A program made the translations under genes and the position numbers. Shown in pieces: positions 47,194-59,405 of a stretch of 64,000 bases of DNA. Under the pieces are notes generated by a model, which did no database searches, was not told the origin of the DNA, and saw only the letters and a program-made list of their open reading frames with translations. Each line of letters starts with the position of its first letter. Position 1 is the stretch's first letter. Location of the stretch: the NCBI GenBank assembly GCA_014529385.2, contig CM043953.1, forward strand, positions 96,103,342-96,167,341, read 5' to 3'. The stretch comes from Adiantum capillus-veneris. Lineage: Eukaryota; Streptophyta; Polypodiopsida; Polypodiales; Pteridaceae.

Positions 47194-48461
47194 CGTATGA
47201 AGGGCTCAAAAATCTACTACTTGACAACGCATCTCCTTCTCAAAGGAGAACTCAAGTTTCAATGGTAGAGCCCCCACCGAAAGAACGAGAAAGAAGTGGG
47301 TCTCCTGCCACCTTGGCGGAGATGGCTCCACAAAGATGACGGGCAAAACGCTCTCCATCATCCCCTAAATGGAGAAGACCGTCGCACACTTCTCCACACC
47401 ATAATTCAAAGAGGTATGAGAGAAAACAAAAGAAGAAAAAGGCAAGAAATAGGTCACCCTCTTCTCCATCTTCTTCATCCTCTTCCTCTTATGAAGAAAG
47501 TGATGGTGCAGACAAGGAGGGTGACAAGAAAAGAAAAAGGCAAGAAATAGGTCACCCTCTTCTACATCCTCCTCAAATTCTTCCTCCTTTGAAGAAAGTC
47601 ATGGTGCAACTTTTGAACCACCAAAAAGAAGAGACCATAGGAAATCCTATGCCTCATGGAAGAGGTCGTCGAAGCTCAAAAAGTTCAAAGAGGGAGGAAA
47701 GAACATCTCTTTCCTTACCTACTACAATGGCAAATTTGGTGCTACGGACAAAGTCTTGGCCTTCATCCAACAATTCAATGCGGCATTTGGAGATGAGGGC
47801 TTCATAGAGACCTCTAAGCTAAGCCATGTAGCTATACATTTTCAAAAGTTTGCCAGGCAATGGTGGTCTAGTCTACAAGCAAACGATGAATCTCCACAAA
47901 CATGCAAAGCTTTAAGACCTTCCATCATGAAGCAGTTTTTGACTACTGATGCCAAAGACAAAGTACTCACCGCATGGCAAATCTTGAAGCTCTTTCCCTA
48001 CCAATCTATTCACAAATATGTAGACAAGTTTTGGGACTTACATTTCAAAGACACTATCTTCAAAAAGATGGATTTTGGAGAGCAAATTAAAAACAACAAT
48101 TTTGTGCGGGTCTAACTAAAGATATGGCGGAGTATGTCAACTCTCAAAGTCCACGCACCATATTAGTGGTCATACACCATACCATGGTGGCTTCATGAAT
48201 CAATTTCCAACAAGGGGCTAAGAGAAATCTTAAGCCCATGGAGAACAAAGAACGTAATAATGATCCTAAGGGGAAGGACACTGTCCAAAAGTCTCCTAAA
48301 GGCAACACCAACAACAATAAAGCTAAGGAGAAGGGAGTTTATAAAGGCAAAAATAAACTCTCTCCAGAATAGCTTGAGCATTATCGTCGTAAAGATAACT
48401 GTTGTTTCAAATGCGGGGAGCAAGGGCATGCTTATCGTGCTTGTCCCCACAAGAACACATG
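47194..48461 (+). pseudogene. Element B gag
   Basis: A Lys/Arg/Ser-rich N-terminal region (47200-47700, with a repeated AAAAGGCAAGAAATAGGTCA segment at 47437 and 47535) leads into the capsid domain: FIQQFNAAFGDEGF, HVAIHFQKFARQWW and ILKLFPYQSIHKYVDKFWDL (47756-48115). After a stop and shift, a CCHC knuckle CFKCGEQGHAYRAC (Cys-X2-Cys-X4-His-X4-Cys) is encoded at 48403-48444. It would package element RNA in cytoplasmic particles. Two or more frameshifts and stops make it non-functional. Confidence 0.82.
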
Positions 48462-48480
48462 AAATGAGACTCCTAGAGCT

Positions 48481-48690
48481 ACCTTGGTCTCAAAATGAAC
48501 CTAATCCTTTAGCAAAAGAAAATATAAACAATCACAAGGAATTAGAGTTATCCAATTTTCTCAAGGGATTTCAAGATGTTTTTATTGACGACATCCCTTG
48601 TGAACTACCTCCTAAACGAGGCAATGATGACCATACAATTGAACTTCTTCTAGGAAGTTCACCACCTAACAAGGATTTCAAATTCACGTG
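48481..48690 (+). pseudogene. Element B pol N-terminal remnant (start of RT)
   Basis: About 65 codons reading FLKGFQDVFIDDIP, CELPPKRGNDDHTIEL and SSPPNKDFK, the standard Gypsy RT entry. The frame then ends at a TGA as foreign sequence begins. No protease (DTGA) motif is seen between the knuckle and this point, and the rest of RT including YVDD is gone. Confidence 0.78.
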
Positions 48691-50220
48691 ATCGTGTGTT
48701 TTTTTTCGCGATCATGGTGTTAATTAACAAAATTCTCAATTCACAAGTCTTCACATTCACAAAAAATGACCATGTGACGTGAAGGCTACTAGACTGTCCG
48801 ATCAATTTTGCCCTCCGGGATAGAGCCCTAGCCCTTTGGGACCCTCCGGGCAACATTAGAGGCCCTTCAGACAGCTTTAGGCGCCCACCAAGCATTATTA
48901 TATAGGGAAAAAGAAAAAACAAAAAATAGCATGAAATTGGTGTAGTGACAAGGAGCACTCCATTCCAACAATATCAATGAGCCCCAAGCACTTGCACCAC
49001 CTAAACCATCCACGAGGATGCTTCCTACCCAAAACTATTTCGAGACAAATAGACATCGAGGGAAGGTAACTAGTCGTAAAATACAAGTACGCCGGTATAT
49101 TGACAAGGAGCACTCCATTCCAACAACAGAAAGAAGCCCCAAGCACTTGCACCACCTAAACCACCACGATGATGCTCCCTACCCAAACCCGTTTCCAGGC
49201 GGATAGACGCCTAGGGGAGGTAACTAGTGGTAGAATACAAGTACGTTGGTGTAGTGATGAGGAGTGCTCCATACCAATAATATAAATGAGCCCCAAGCAC
49301 TTTCACCACCTAAACCATCTACGAGGATGCTCCCTACCCAAACCCGTTTCCAGGTGGATAGACACCATGAGGAGGTAACTAGTCATAAAACACAAGTACA
49401 TCGGTGTAGTGATGAGGAGCGCTCCATTCCAACAATAGAAATGAGTCCCAAGCACTTGCACCACCTAAACTATCCACAAAGATGCTCCCTATCCAAACTT
49501 TTTTCCAGGCGGATAGACACCCAGGGGAGATAGCTAGTCGTAAAACACAAGTTCATCGGTGTACTGATGAGGGGTGATGCATTCAAGCGATAGAAATGGG
49601 CCCCAAGCACTTTCACCACTTAAACCATCTACAAGAATGCTCCCTACCCAAACCCATTTCCAAGCGGATAGACACCAAGGGGAGGTAACTAGTTGTGAAA
49701 TACAAGTACGTCGGTGTAGTGATGAGGAGCACTGCATTCCAACAATAGAAATGAGCCCCAAGCACTTGCACCACCTAAACCATTCACAAGGATGCTCCAT
49801 ACTCAAACCTGTTTCTATGCGGATAGACAACCGGGGAGGTAGCTATTTGTAGACGTTTATATAGGCTCAAGGGTAAAATGTAAAAAATTCATTTGATAAA
49901 GCTCAAGGGTAAATCTCAAATTTTAGCTCTTATGAGGACTTTAGAGAGTGCGGCAAAATGGTTGTCTGAGAGGATGGACCACTGTTTATATAGGCCCTTG
50001 AAAATGTGGCGCCTCTTTGCAAAAATTGGAGGGAATGTCGAGCCCGCCGAGCTATGGAGGGGGCCCTCCGAGGCCCCTCGGGAAACTCAAATAGCTCGCC
50101 GGGCAAACAAGAACTCCCAGTTCTAGCAAGTCATTGTGAATTTGATATTATTAACACTCCCATGGAGTGTTAATAACGTGAGTTATTACCACTTCACACT
50201 TAACGTGAAGATGTGAAAGT
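48690..50220. mobile_element. Foreign 1.5-kb segment replacing the RT core of element B
   Basis: Starts after the RT entry motif and ends just before RNase H. Its left 100 bp (TGTTAATTAAC(A)AAATTCTCAATTCA and CTTCACATTCACAAAAAATG) match 62309-62352, so it belongs to a repeat family also present at 62.3 kb. The inner part is a 155-bp satellite array (48941-49860). The right end has a hairpin TTAACACTCCcATGGAGTGTTAA-like (50154-50176), whose complement (CATGG..TGTTAAT..AAATTC) resembles the left end, suggesting imperfect terminal inverted repeats. Class not determined. Confidence 0.6.
48941..49860. repeat. Satellite-like array, six units of about 155 bp
   Basis: Units start at GTAGTGA(C/T)(A/G)AGGAG(C/T)(A/G)CTCC-type motifs at about 48942, 49094, 49251, 49405, 49560 and 49716. 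Each contains GAGCCCCAAGCACTTGCACC, ACCTAAACCATC and a GGGAGGTAACTAGT motif. Units differ by 5-15 percent by eye. Open frames on both strands are by-products of the repetition. Confidence 0.92.
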
Positions 50221-50225
50221 CGAAG

Positions 50226-50495
50226 GCTCGATCCTGTTGACCAAGCTCTAGGCATATATGAAAAGGAACTCCTCGTAGTTCTACATGCCTTAGACTCTTT
50301 GAAGCTCTATTTATTGGGGACTCCTTTCATTCTGCGGACAGATCACCAAAGCCTTAAGTACCTCATGAGACGTAGAGCAAGCTCTCCGACAAACAAATGA
50401 GGTGGGAAAATTTCCTTTCGCAATTTCATTTTCATATTGCTCATATTGCTGGCAAACATAATCAAGTAGCCGATGCACTCTAAAAACGGCCGATA
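50226..50495 (+). pseudogene. Element B RNase H remnant
   Basis: A plus frame reads ALGIYEKELLVVLHALDSLK, LYLLGTPFILRTDHQSLKYL, the RNase H core with TDH motif of Gypsy elements. A shift precedes FPFAISFSY-type text and a stop before integrase. It directly abuts the foreign segment, so the N-terminal half of RNase H and all of the RT palm are absent. Confidence 0.78.
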
Positions 50496-51966
50496 GTGAA
50501 TGCGGGTTCTATATCAACTCACAATGATCTATCTTTTATGATAAATGAGTACACTATTGATCCCGATTTTAGAGATGTGATTTCAGCCCTTGCGCTAGGG
50601 AAGAAAGAGGAACCATTTACCTTACAAGATGGTTATCTTCTCTACGGCAATCCACTATGCGTTACTAGCTCACTACATGAGAAAGTAATGCATGAATCCC
50701 ATGCTCCTCCTTATGTGGGGCATAGAGGGATTCAGTCTACCCTAAAAGGGATAGGAACATATTTTTATTGTCCTACCATGAAAGCGAACATACAAGAGTA
50801 TGTTTCTAAATGTGTGGTATGCCAAAAGACGAAGTTCGATAGAGGGAAGCAACCTGGATTGCTTCAACCTTTGCCAATTCCTAATTCATCATGGGAGAGC
50901 ATATCCATGGATTTTATCTTTTGATTACCCAAGTCTATCCATGGAAATACGGTAATATGGATGATATAAGTAGATAGGTTAAGCAAACAAGCTCATTAAT
51001 TTATACCTATCAAAAAGACTATCAAAGCCCATCAAATGGAAACCCTCTCCATATCACAAATCTTCAAGTACCATGGCTTGCCTATGTCCATAGTGTCGGA
51101 TACAGATCCTAGAATGATCAGTAATTTCTGGAAGGGTCTCTTTGAGAATTTAGGGACAAGGCTAAACTTCTCTTTGGACTATCACCCGCAAATGGATGGC
51201 CAAAGTGAAATAGCTAACCTAACAATTCTTTATCTACTAAAAGTCTACGTAATGGAAGTAGATCAAAGGTCCCAATGGAAGAAGTACTTACTCTTAGTGG
51301 AGTATTCCTACAATAATATTGTACATACCTCCACAGGAAAAGCACCCTCCGAGGTAATTGAGGAAAGATTTAAAAGACCCCTGCTACTTAAAGGTACACG
51401 AAAAGATCTTCGTTGCAGATGAGTACAACCGAGACCTACAAGAATATTTCCAAAAGATTAAGGATGTTACTGTTGATAAGCACAAAAGAGCCCAAGCCTT
51501 TAAAGAAATTGATTGGGTCTTGCTTAAATTTCCCAAGGCTCGATTAAGGCACACGACAAGCAAGAATCCTATGGGACACCAAAAGTACTATGCTAAGTTA
51601 GCAAAAAGGTACTATGGTCCCTTCCATACTCTTAGACCAATCAATGAGATGACCTATCAACTCAAGTTGCCCAGTCATTGGCTCATACACAATGATTTTC
51701 ATGTGAGCCTACTAAAGCCTTACAAAGAAGAGCCACCTCAAGAACCAACTACTGAAGACCCACCGAAGATGGAGGATCAAGAAGAGGTGATGCAGCCCAA
51801 GTCCATTCTCCGGCATGAAGACAAGCTATTGAGGGGCGGTAAGATTATCCAACGGTATCTTATTAAATTTAAGAATTATCGTTTTGAAGATGCTAGATGG
51901 ATGCAAGGCATACAATTAAAGGATAACCTAAACCTTGTCAATGATTACAATGCTTCCCTAGAGTAA
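50496..51966 (+). pseudogene. Element B integrase with C-terminal chromodomain
   Basis: HHCC zinc module: HESHAPPYVGHRG followed by CVVCQKTK (50690-50830). The catalytic core has SMDFIF (first Asp; a stop follows at 50924), IVSDTDPRMISNFW (second Asp) and MDGQSEIAN (Glu). After a frameshift near 51360 the C-terminal domain carries the YYGPFHTL GPY/F motif and HNDFHVSLLKPY, then a chromodomain: KSILRHEDK, YLIKFKNYRFEDARWM. In chromoviruses this domain directs insertion toward marked chromatin. Two lesions split the reading frame, otherwise all catalytic residues are present. Confidence 0.88.
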
Positions 51967-52308
51967 GCAAATGTAAAAATGTTTAAAATGAACAAAGTTT
52001 TTGTCTTATAAGAATTTTGTTTTCTTTGTTGTGCACAAATGTTAAGAAGGATGCATGCTTAGAATGAAGTATGCAGAGACAACGTCTTCCAAACACTAAG
52101 TAGAGATTGTCACTCTTGTATGGAAGATTGATAGGACTAATGCGTAGACATTCTTGCAGTAGCTTAGGCTCTCAAGCACTAAATGTATTAGTCATCCATT
52201 CTGAAACAATGTCGTAGGGTAAGATAGTGATCCTCTACCTACTAGAAAATGGACTAATGAATAGGCTTTATCTTCTTTACCCCATAGTCCAGGACGACTA
52301 TGATTTCA
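51967..52308. other. Element B 3' non-coding region
   Basis: No ORF; lies between the integrase stop and the PPT. Contains repeated CTAATG(C/A)(G/A)TAG phrases but nothing identifiable. Confidence 0.5.
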
Positions 52309-52317
52309 AGAGAGAGG
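52309..52317 (+). other. Element B polypurine tract
   Basis: AAGAGAGAGG directly precedes the right LTR, as expected for plus-strand priming. Confidence 0.7.
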
Positions 52318-53881
52318 TAATATAATAATAAATAATATCAAATGATTTTCTCATGTTAAACTGATCATTTAATATAGGGAAGTACCAAGGGAAAAAAAGC
52401 TAGAATAATGGTTAAGCTGGCAGATCCGTCACAGTAGGGATCCAAAGGAGGAAAAATAGAGATCCAAAGGAGAGGGGGGCATCTCCAAAAGAGCAACGTG
52501 CAACAATGGGCTTCAAAGACCCTAAGGTTCAACCTATTAAGACTTCCAAAATGCTAAGGTTTCAAAATTCAAAGGTTATATTCAATGGTCAAAACCTAGA
52601 AAAGATTGGATACTTGTGGGAAGATTCAAAAGTCTTCCCACATCCCTATCTTGGAGGGTGCGAGCCCTCCAAGATACACACTCTAGCAAGCTCCCTTTAC
52701 ACAAAGGGAATAGGGGACACATGTCAGCTCCCTAACCCAATTGACCCCAAGGTGCATTCAAATCCTATTGGATGTCCATAGAGGTGGACTAATGAGAATT
52801 AGGCTAGAGTACATCTAGTTTAATTTAATTCATTAATAAATACTTGACAAAAGAACCAATAAAAATTAAGCTCTCTAAAAGACTATTGGACAGTCTCCCA
52901 AGGGGTCCAATGAGCATTCAACAGCCCAATGACTTGCCTGATTCTTATTGGCCAAAAGACTAAGGGGTCCAATGAGAGTTTAATTGCATTAATTAGATAC
53001 CTAAAGCTCTCACAAAGGGAGAAAGGGGAACACATGTCACAAGGCTATCATTTATGCTTCTTAATTATCATTGGCTAAGCTTTACAGGGTCCAATGGGAT
53101 GCCAGCATGAGTAAAAATCAAGAGGGGTCGACGAAGAGAGAGAGGGGGCTGATTTTGGAAGGCATTATCACACACACTCACACAATCTCATGTGTGAAGC
53201 AAAGAAGACTCTCTCTCCTCCTCAAGCTTTAATAAAAAGCTCATCATCTACTCCAAGCTTATGAGAAGGGAGGCCTACACCAACAACTCTTGGCTTTGTG
53301 ATGCAAATCCAACCAAGATCCAAGCTCCAATGCATGCTCATCTCCTCTACCATGCTAATTACTAAGCTATGCTAAGCTCTTATGAGTGATTATGTGAGGA
53401 GACATACTTCTTTCTCGTAAGAATACTCCTTCTTCCTCTCGATCTACTCTCATACCCCGCTAGCTCTCACCATCTTCGAAGGTGTGTGAGGTCTTGGGTC
53501 TGAGACCGTGAGGGAATTGATGTTGTGTTTTATAAGTGCGCGCTTGGTGCTTCAGTGAAGCTTCCATCTTCATTGCACCATCAAGTTATCAAAGGAATAC
53601 AAAGTATTGTATCGTAAAATGGGAAAACCTATAATGCAAAGCCTTTTGGAGGGGGGACCACCGGCTCCATGTAAATCCGGTCCTCAATTGTTGTCAATAG
53701 TTTAATTTCTCTCTCTTTTTGAAGTATTGTTCATGCCTATCTAGCTAAGGTGTTATGCTTTTGTTGCTCTCTCCATCCAAGCACTCTTGCTATTCTCATT
53801 AGGAATCTATTCTAATGAAATACTCACTATGTCTATGTTATTTTCCGCTACACACAAGTTAGTAGACCATTATATGTTACA
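52318..53881 (+). repeat. Element B 3' LTR (1564 bp)
   Basis: Matches the left LTR except at the chimeric segment and a 10-bp deletion near its start (TAATTCTCCT missing at about 52340). Ends TATATGTTACA followed by the GAAAC target duplicate. Confidence 0.92.
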
Positions 53882-53886
53882 GAAAC

Positions 53887-54528
53887 CATGGTATGTCTAG
53901 AATTTTATCTGCCTAAAATTTTGCAGATCGTCGTTGATGCTTGCAAGGTGAATCATTTTTTATGATTTGCAAGGGAGAGACACTAATGCGCACCAAAAAA
54001 ACATTGCTAATGGTAATAACTCTCAAGAGAAAAAGATTGAAAAGAATTGCCGTCGTACAAAAGGAATCTGCCAATTGGAACCATCTGGCTACGTTGAGCG
54101 ACGACACCGAAAAAGAACCTTCTTTAATGTGATCACAAACTTTGTTTGTGAGCGAAAGACATTGAGCTTAATGCTTCATGACTTGGGTATTCCCTATGTG
54201 GGAGAACACAAGAGGTTTAATACCCTATGGACTAACAATGTAGGATTATACGCAAGGATAAATACCTAGATTGATTTTTAGGAGGATTATTCTTCTCGGG
54301 ATTAGGTCTCCCCAATCTCAAAAAAAACATCTTTCAAAACATGTTAAGTGCATAAGTGAATGGTGAGTTTAGGAAATGAAAAGACAAATGAAAGTGGAAA
54401 GTCAACATTCACATGAAGGGGAAAAGTCAAAAGACGCATGAAGATAGAAAGTCAAAAGATCTTTTGTGTCCACATAAATAGGTGTTTTTCTTCTCCTTTA
54501 TTTTTCCTTCAGCGTTTTCTTCTCTTCA

Positions 54529-54530
<2 letters not shown>
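53887..54530. other. Right flank of element B, no recognised gene
   Basis: Plus-strand open frames of 60-100 codons overlap in different frames (53941-54269). Phrases such as LSLMLHDLGIPYVGEHKRFN look protein-like, but no family was recognised. Confidence 0.35.

Positions 54531-54531
<1 letters not shown>

Positions 54532-54571
<40 letters not shown>
54532..54571. repeat. (CT)n microsatellite
   Basis: About 20 CT units followed by CGCTCGCACGCGC. Confidence 0.9.
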
Positions 54572-54574
<3 letters not shown>

Positions 54575-55690
54575 CGCACGCGCAATGTTGCATCCATTTT
54601 TTTATAGCTAACATTGTTGTAGACCTACGTGCTTCATCATTGTCGCTATAGACTAGCACATCACTCTTGTTCTTGTTGAGGGAATCTTTGAATTAGGAAT
54701 ACCTTTTAATTTGTTTGAAACCATTAGTAATACTCGGGATTTTAATTTTTTTAAGCCATTAATTTTAATTCTAGGGATTGAGAAGATGGAATTTAGCTAA
54801 CAGATTCTCGGAAAGACGTGAACGATGAGTTCTTACGTAGCTCGTTAGTTTGATGAATGGTGAAGGATATCCTCGAGGTACTAGAGGAAGGACATGACCG
54901 GTAAGGTAAGTATTAAATTATGAAATTTTTGTTTAATTTAATTTTAAGTTCTCTTTTGAGAAAGGACTAGCTCAACTCACCATTGAGCAAGATTTGGAAA
55001 TTTTCCGGTTTCTCCCTGGCAATTTAGTTCAACCTCTACAATTGAGAACAACTGTTTATAGGTGAGAGGGATGTTTCTAAATTGGCTTTATCTGACAGAA
55101 AAATAATTCTAAATGAATGATTAGAATTACTAGTATGGCCGTCCGCCTCCAGCGGCCTCTCTCTCACAATGGTCAGGTCACAATCTCTCCCTCTCACTGA
55201 TGAAGGACGCTAATCCTAACCTCGATATATTGATGTAGACAAATACAACGTCGAAACTACAGGTTTCAAGTCACCTATAAACACCTGCAGGTTGTACCTG
55301 TAAACGCCCAAGTCCCCTATCGTATAAGCGAAGATGAAGGCACCTCCTTGCCCCAACCCCATAGACCGAGCACGTAGCTAGAGAGAGCGAGAGTGAGAAA
55401 TTGAGCAATTGCATAACAGCTCGTCATGCAAGCTGAGGTCCTACACAGTTTTGCCAAAACATTACACCCCTCTATGCTCTCAACCAACCGTGGAAGAAAG
55501 CAACCCCTAGCTTCGTGGGCGAGCTTCACGTCGCTAGCACGTAACACAACAGCATCAAGCAGCCCATTGTCTGCAAGTGCGTACAAAACCAACACGCATC
55601 CCGTCAACAAATCAACGTTTGCATCACATACTATTAGCATGGAGCAAGATACCATACCTGTGTGTGGCAGAGGTCACATTGTCGCAGAGC
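54572..55690. other. No supported gene
   Basis: Mixed AT-rich and unique-looking sequence. Two opposing open frames of ~112-115 codons (55317-55773) overlap each other and lack any recognisable domain. Confidence 0.4.
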
Positions 55691-55694
55691 TCCC

Positions 55695-57195
<1,501 letters not shown>

Positions 57196-57797
57196 GGCCC
57201 GGTTGCAGTGCACACACCTCCGGAGCTGGCCGGTTGATGGAGCTACTGCCACGTGTAGTGCGGGAGGGCCGGGATTCCCTCCTCCTTTATCTATAGTATA
57301 GATAAGTGAGAGGGTTTTCTCGCTTAACACCAAGGAAAAATAATTCTAAATAAATTATTGGAATTTAAAGTGAGGGTTTTTCTCACTGGAGACATCCGAG
57401 TACAGAGTAGTCCTAGTGCGTCAATCATAGTAATGACGGGAGCATTGTGAAAGGGAATGTCTGTAAAGCCACCAGGAACGGGTTCTTCTGATGCGTCACA
57501 TCGGATGTGTAACAGGGTGCATCGAAAAGAAGTATCGGGCCATCCGGGAACGGACATCTCTAATGCATCATAGGATGGGTGACATATAGGAGATTTTACT
57601 GTAAGTTTGGTGTGGGTATTCCTGATGCGTCACAAGGTGGGTGGTAGGTGCATCGAAAAGGGAATATCCATAATCAGGAGGAAATTCCGAACTCTGTTAG
57701 AATTGTGCACAAGGAAAAGCAAGCACTCGAATGAAGATGGGTTCATAGGAAACTTTGAGGAAAAACGGATGTTTTCTGAGAAAGCGGGATTGCTTTT
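57196..57797. other. No supported gene; short diverged repeats
   Basis: Phrases TCTGATGCGTCAC and GGTGCATCGAAAAG recur at about 57488/57611 and 57517/57647, suggesting an old ~125-bp tandem repeat. No coding evidence. Confidence 0.4.
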
Positions 57798-57819
57798 CGG
57801 GAAAGCAAATGCTTTCCCG
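57798..57819. other. Perfect 10-bp-arm hairpin
   Basis: CGGGAAAGCA and TGCTTTCCCG pair perfectly around a 2-nt AA centre. No T-run or gene context identifies it as a terminator. Confidence 0.55.
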
Positions 57820-57823
57820 CGAG

Positions 57824-58088
57824 GAAGTCTATGCCTGCATTGCAACTCTGCATGTGATTGCATCTAGGGGCGCCTGGGAAGTGCTGTGTAAGCATTATTT
57901 TTAACTTATCAAATTTTATTGAGTTTTTGAACAGATTCAGACTATTTTTTAAAGAAAGTCTATGTCTGCAATCTGCAATGCAACTCTGCATGTGATTGCA
58001 TCTAGGGACGCCTGGGAAATGCTGCGTAAGCATTGTTTTAACTTTAAAAAATTTATTGAGTTTTTGAACAGATTCAGACTATTTTTTT
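57824..58088. repeat. Tandem duplication of about 130 bp
   Basis: Units starting GAAGTCTATGCCTGCA (57824) and GAAAGTCTATGTCTGCA (57954), each ending GAACAGATTCAGACTATTTTTT. The second has a small internal AATCTGC duplication. Confidence 0.85.
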
Positions 58089-59405
58089 TAAATATGCCAA
58101 CCGCCCACTTAATAGCCATCAGACAAATAAGATAACAGACCAGCCAACGTTTTCTCTTTTTCTGGCAGAATAGCGCAAAAGAAGAAGAAGCAAAAAACAG
58201 TCGCGATAGCTACGCGACCACAACTGTTCTTGACGTGGCCAAGAAGGCATGAACCTCTGCAGGAGAATGCCTCTCTCTCTGTAGGAGAAAGCGCTCTGAG
58301 GAACTAGAGCCAGATCAGCCCAAGGATTTTGTACCCGAATTTGGGAAGTAGATCCACGAATCCGAGAGTGGTAGACTCTCCTGAGATGTGATCCGGAAGT
58401 TGAAATTCCAAGGCAAGGACTTCCAAGAACGCGAAGGACTCTTTGGGCTCGGCCGGAGTCCAAAAAGAGTTCCAAGGATGCCATGCCCCGAGTTTGGAAG
58501 GTGAGATTTAGAGGCGAGAACCTTGGTTCTCTCGAGGATTTGGAATAAGGAACGGAAGTTCCTTGGAATAGGGTTTCGTCCTAGGAATAGAAAGCCGAGG
58601 ATCCTGGGAACCATCGGTTCAAGTACCTATATGGACTTCTCCTCAATAATAAAGATACTATTAACCCATCTATTGGTCCCCAATATTGTTCTCGCTCTCT
58701 CTCTATCTATCTCTCTCTATATCTTATGCCTTCAATAATTAAGTGATAAATTCTATTTATCCGAGTAGATTTTATATTGCTATACGCTCGAGTTTGTGTC
58801 GAGCGTAGAAACTTTTAAAAGAAAATGGAGTTTAGCGCTAAAGTACAATGGAATGGATAAATCTAAATTCCATGATTTATGTACAGTGGAATGGATAAAT
58901 CTGAGTTCCATGAATTTTTAGATGTGGTTTACTGAGACGCGGTGTATTGCATCATGCGAACACGTCAGAGGTGTAATGGCTCCTACTTGGAAGCCTTGGG
59001 AGGTGAGGAGAGAGAGAGAGAGAGAGAGAGAGGACAACCAATTAGAAAAGATTTTACTACTAAGTTGTGTTAACAAAAACATAGCCCTATATATATATTT
59101 GGAAAAGCTCTGCAGAAAAACATTTGGAAACCTGTGCATCAAAAACTGAGAAGATGCGGGTTTGCAAAACTGTGGATGTATTTTCTCGGTATATATTTCC
59201 AAAACTCGGGCTCATGTGTGCAACCAAATCAAGAGTTGAAGCTCCTGTTGAAGCTCTTATTTATCTAGACATGCCACCCCACTGCTTTTGGCTACAATCT
59301 TCACAGCACCTCGTAAGAGATCAAGCCACAGCCCAATTAACCTCTCGTTGATGCTTCCTTCTCTCTTCCTCTTCTCGCCTCCGCCTCTGCTCCTCTTCTT
59401 GTTTC
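58089..59405. other. No supported gene; probable 3' flank of globulin gene at right end
   Basis: Nothing recognised from 58089 to about 59150 apart from short CT/GA tracts (58690-58730, 59010-59032). The part next to the globulin stop should hold its 3' UTR; an AATAAG-type signal on the minus strand lies at about 59256-59262, 145 bp past the stop. Confidence 0.4.

Larger units (their letters stand above)
44718..53881 (+). mobile_element. Chromovirus-type Ty3/Gypsy retrotransposon (element B) with perfect TSD
   Basis: Two ~1.57-kb LTRs in direct orientation, initiator tRNA-Met PBS, gag with CCHC knuckle, RT start, RNase H, integrase with chromodomain, and a purine-rich PPT. The 5 bp before the left LTR (44713-44717) and after the right LTR (53882-53886) are both GAAAC, confirming the boundaries and a single insertion event. 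Coding parts carry stops. The RT palm/fingers and the protease are absent, replaced by 48690-50220, so this copy is non-autonomous. Confidence 0.93.

Noticed and set aside
49534-49852. Paired open frames over the 155-bp repeats
   Set aside because: Arise from repetition of a unit without stops in that frame; not protein-like.
48941-49860. CRISPR-like array
   Set aside because: Whole 155-bp units repeat without unique spacers, in a eukaryotic retroelement; it is a satellite.
57798-57819. Bacterial-type terminator
   Set aside because: Perfect hairpin but no T-run, no gene upstream and a plant nuclear context.
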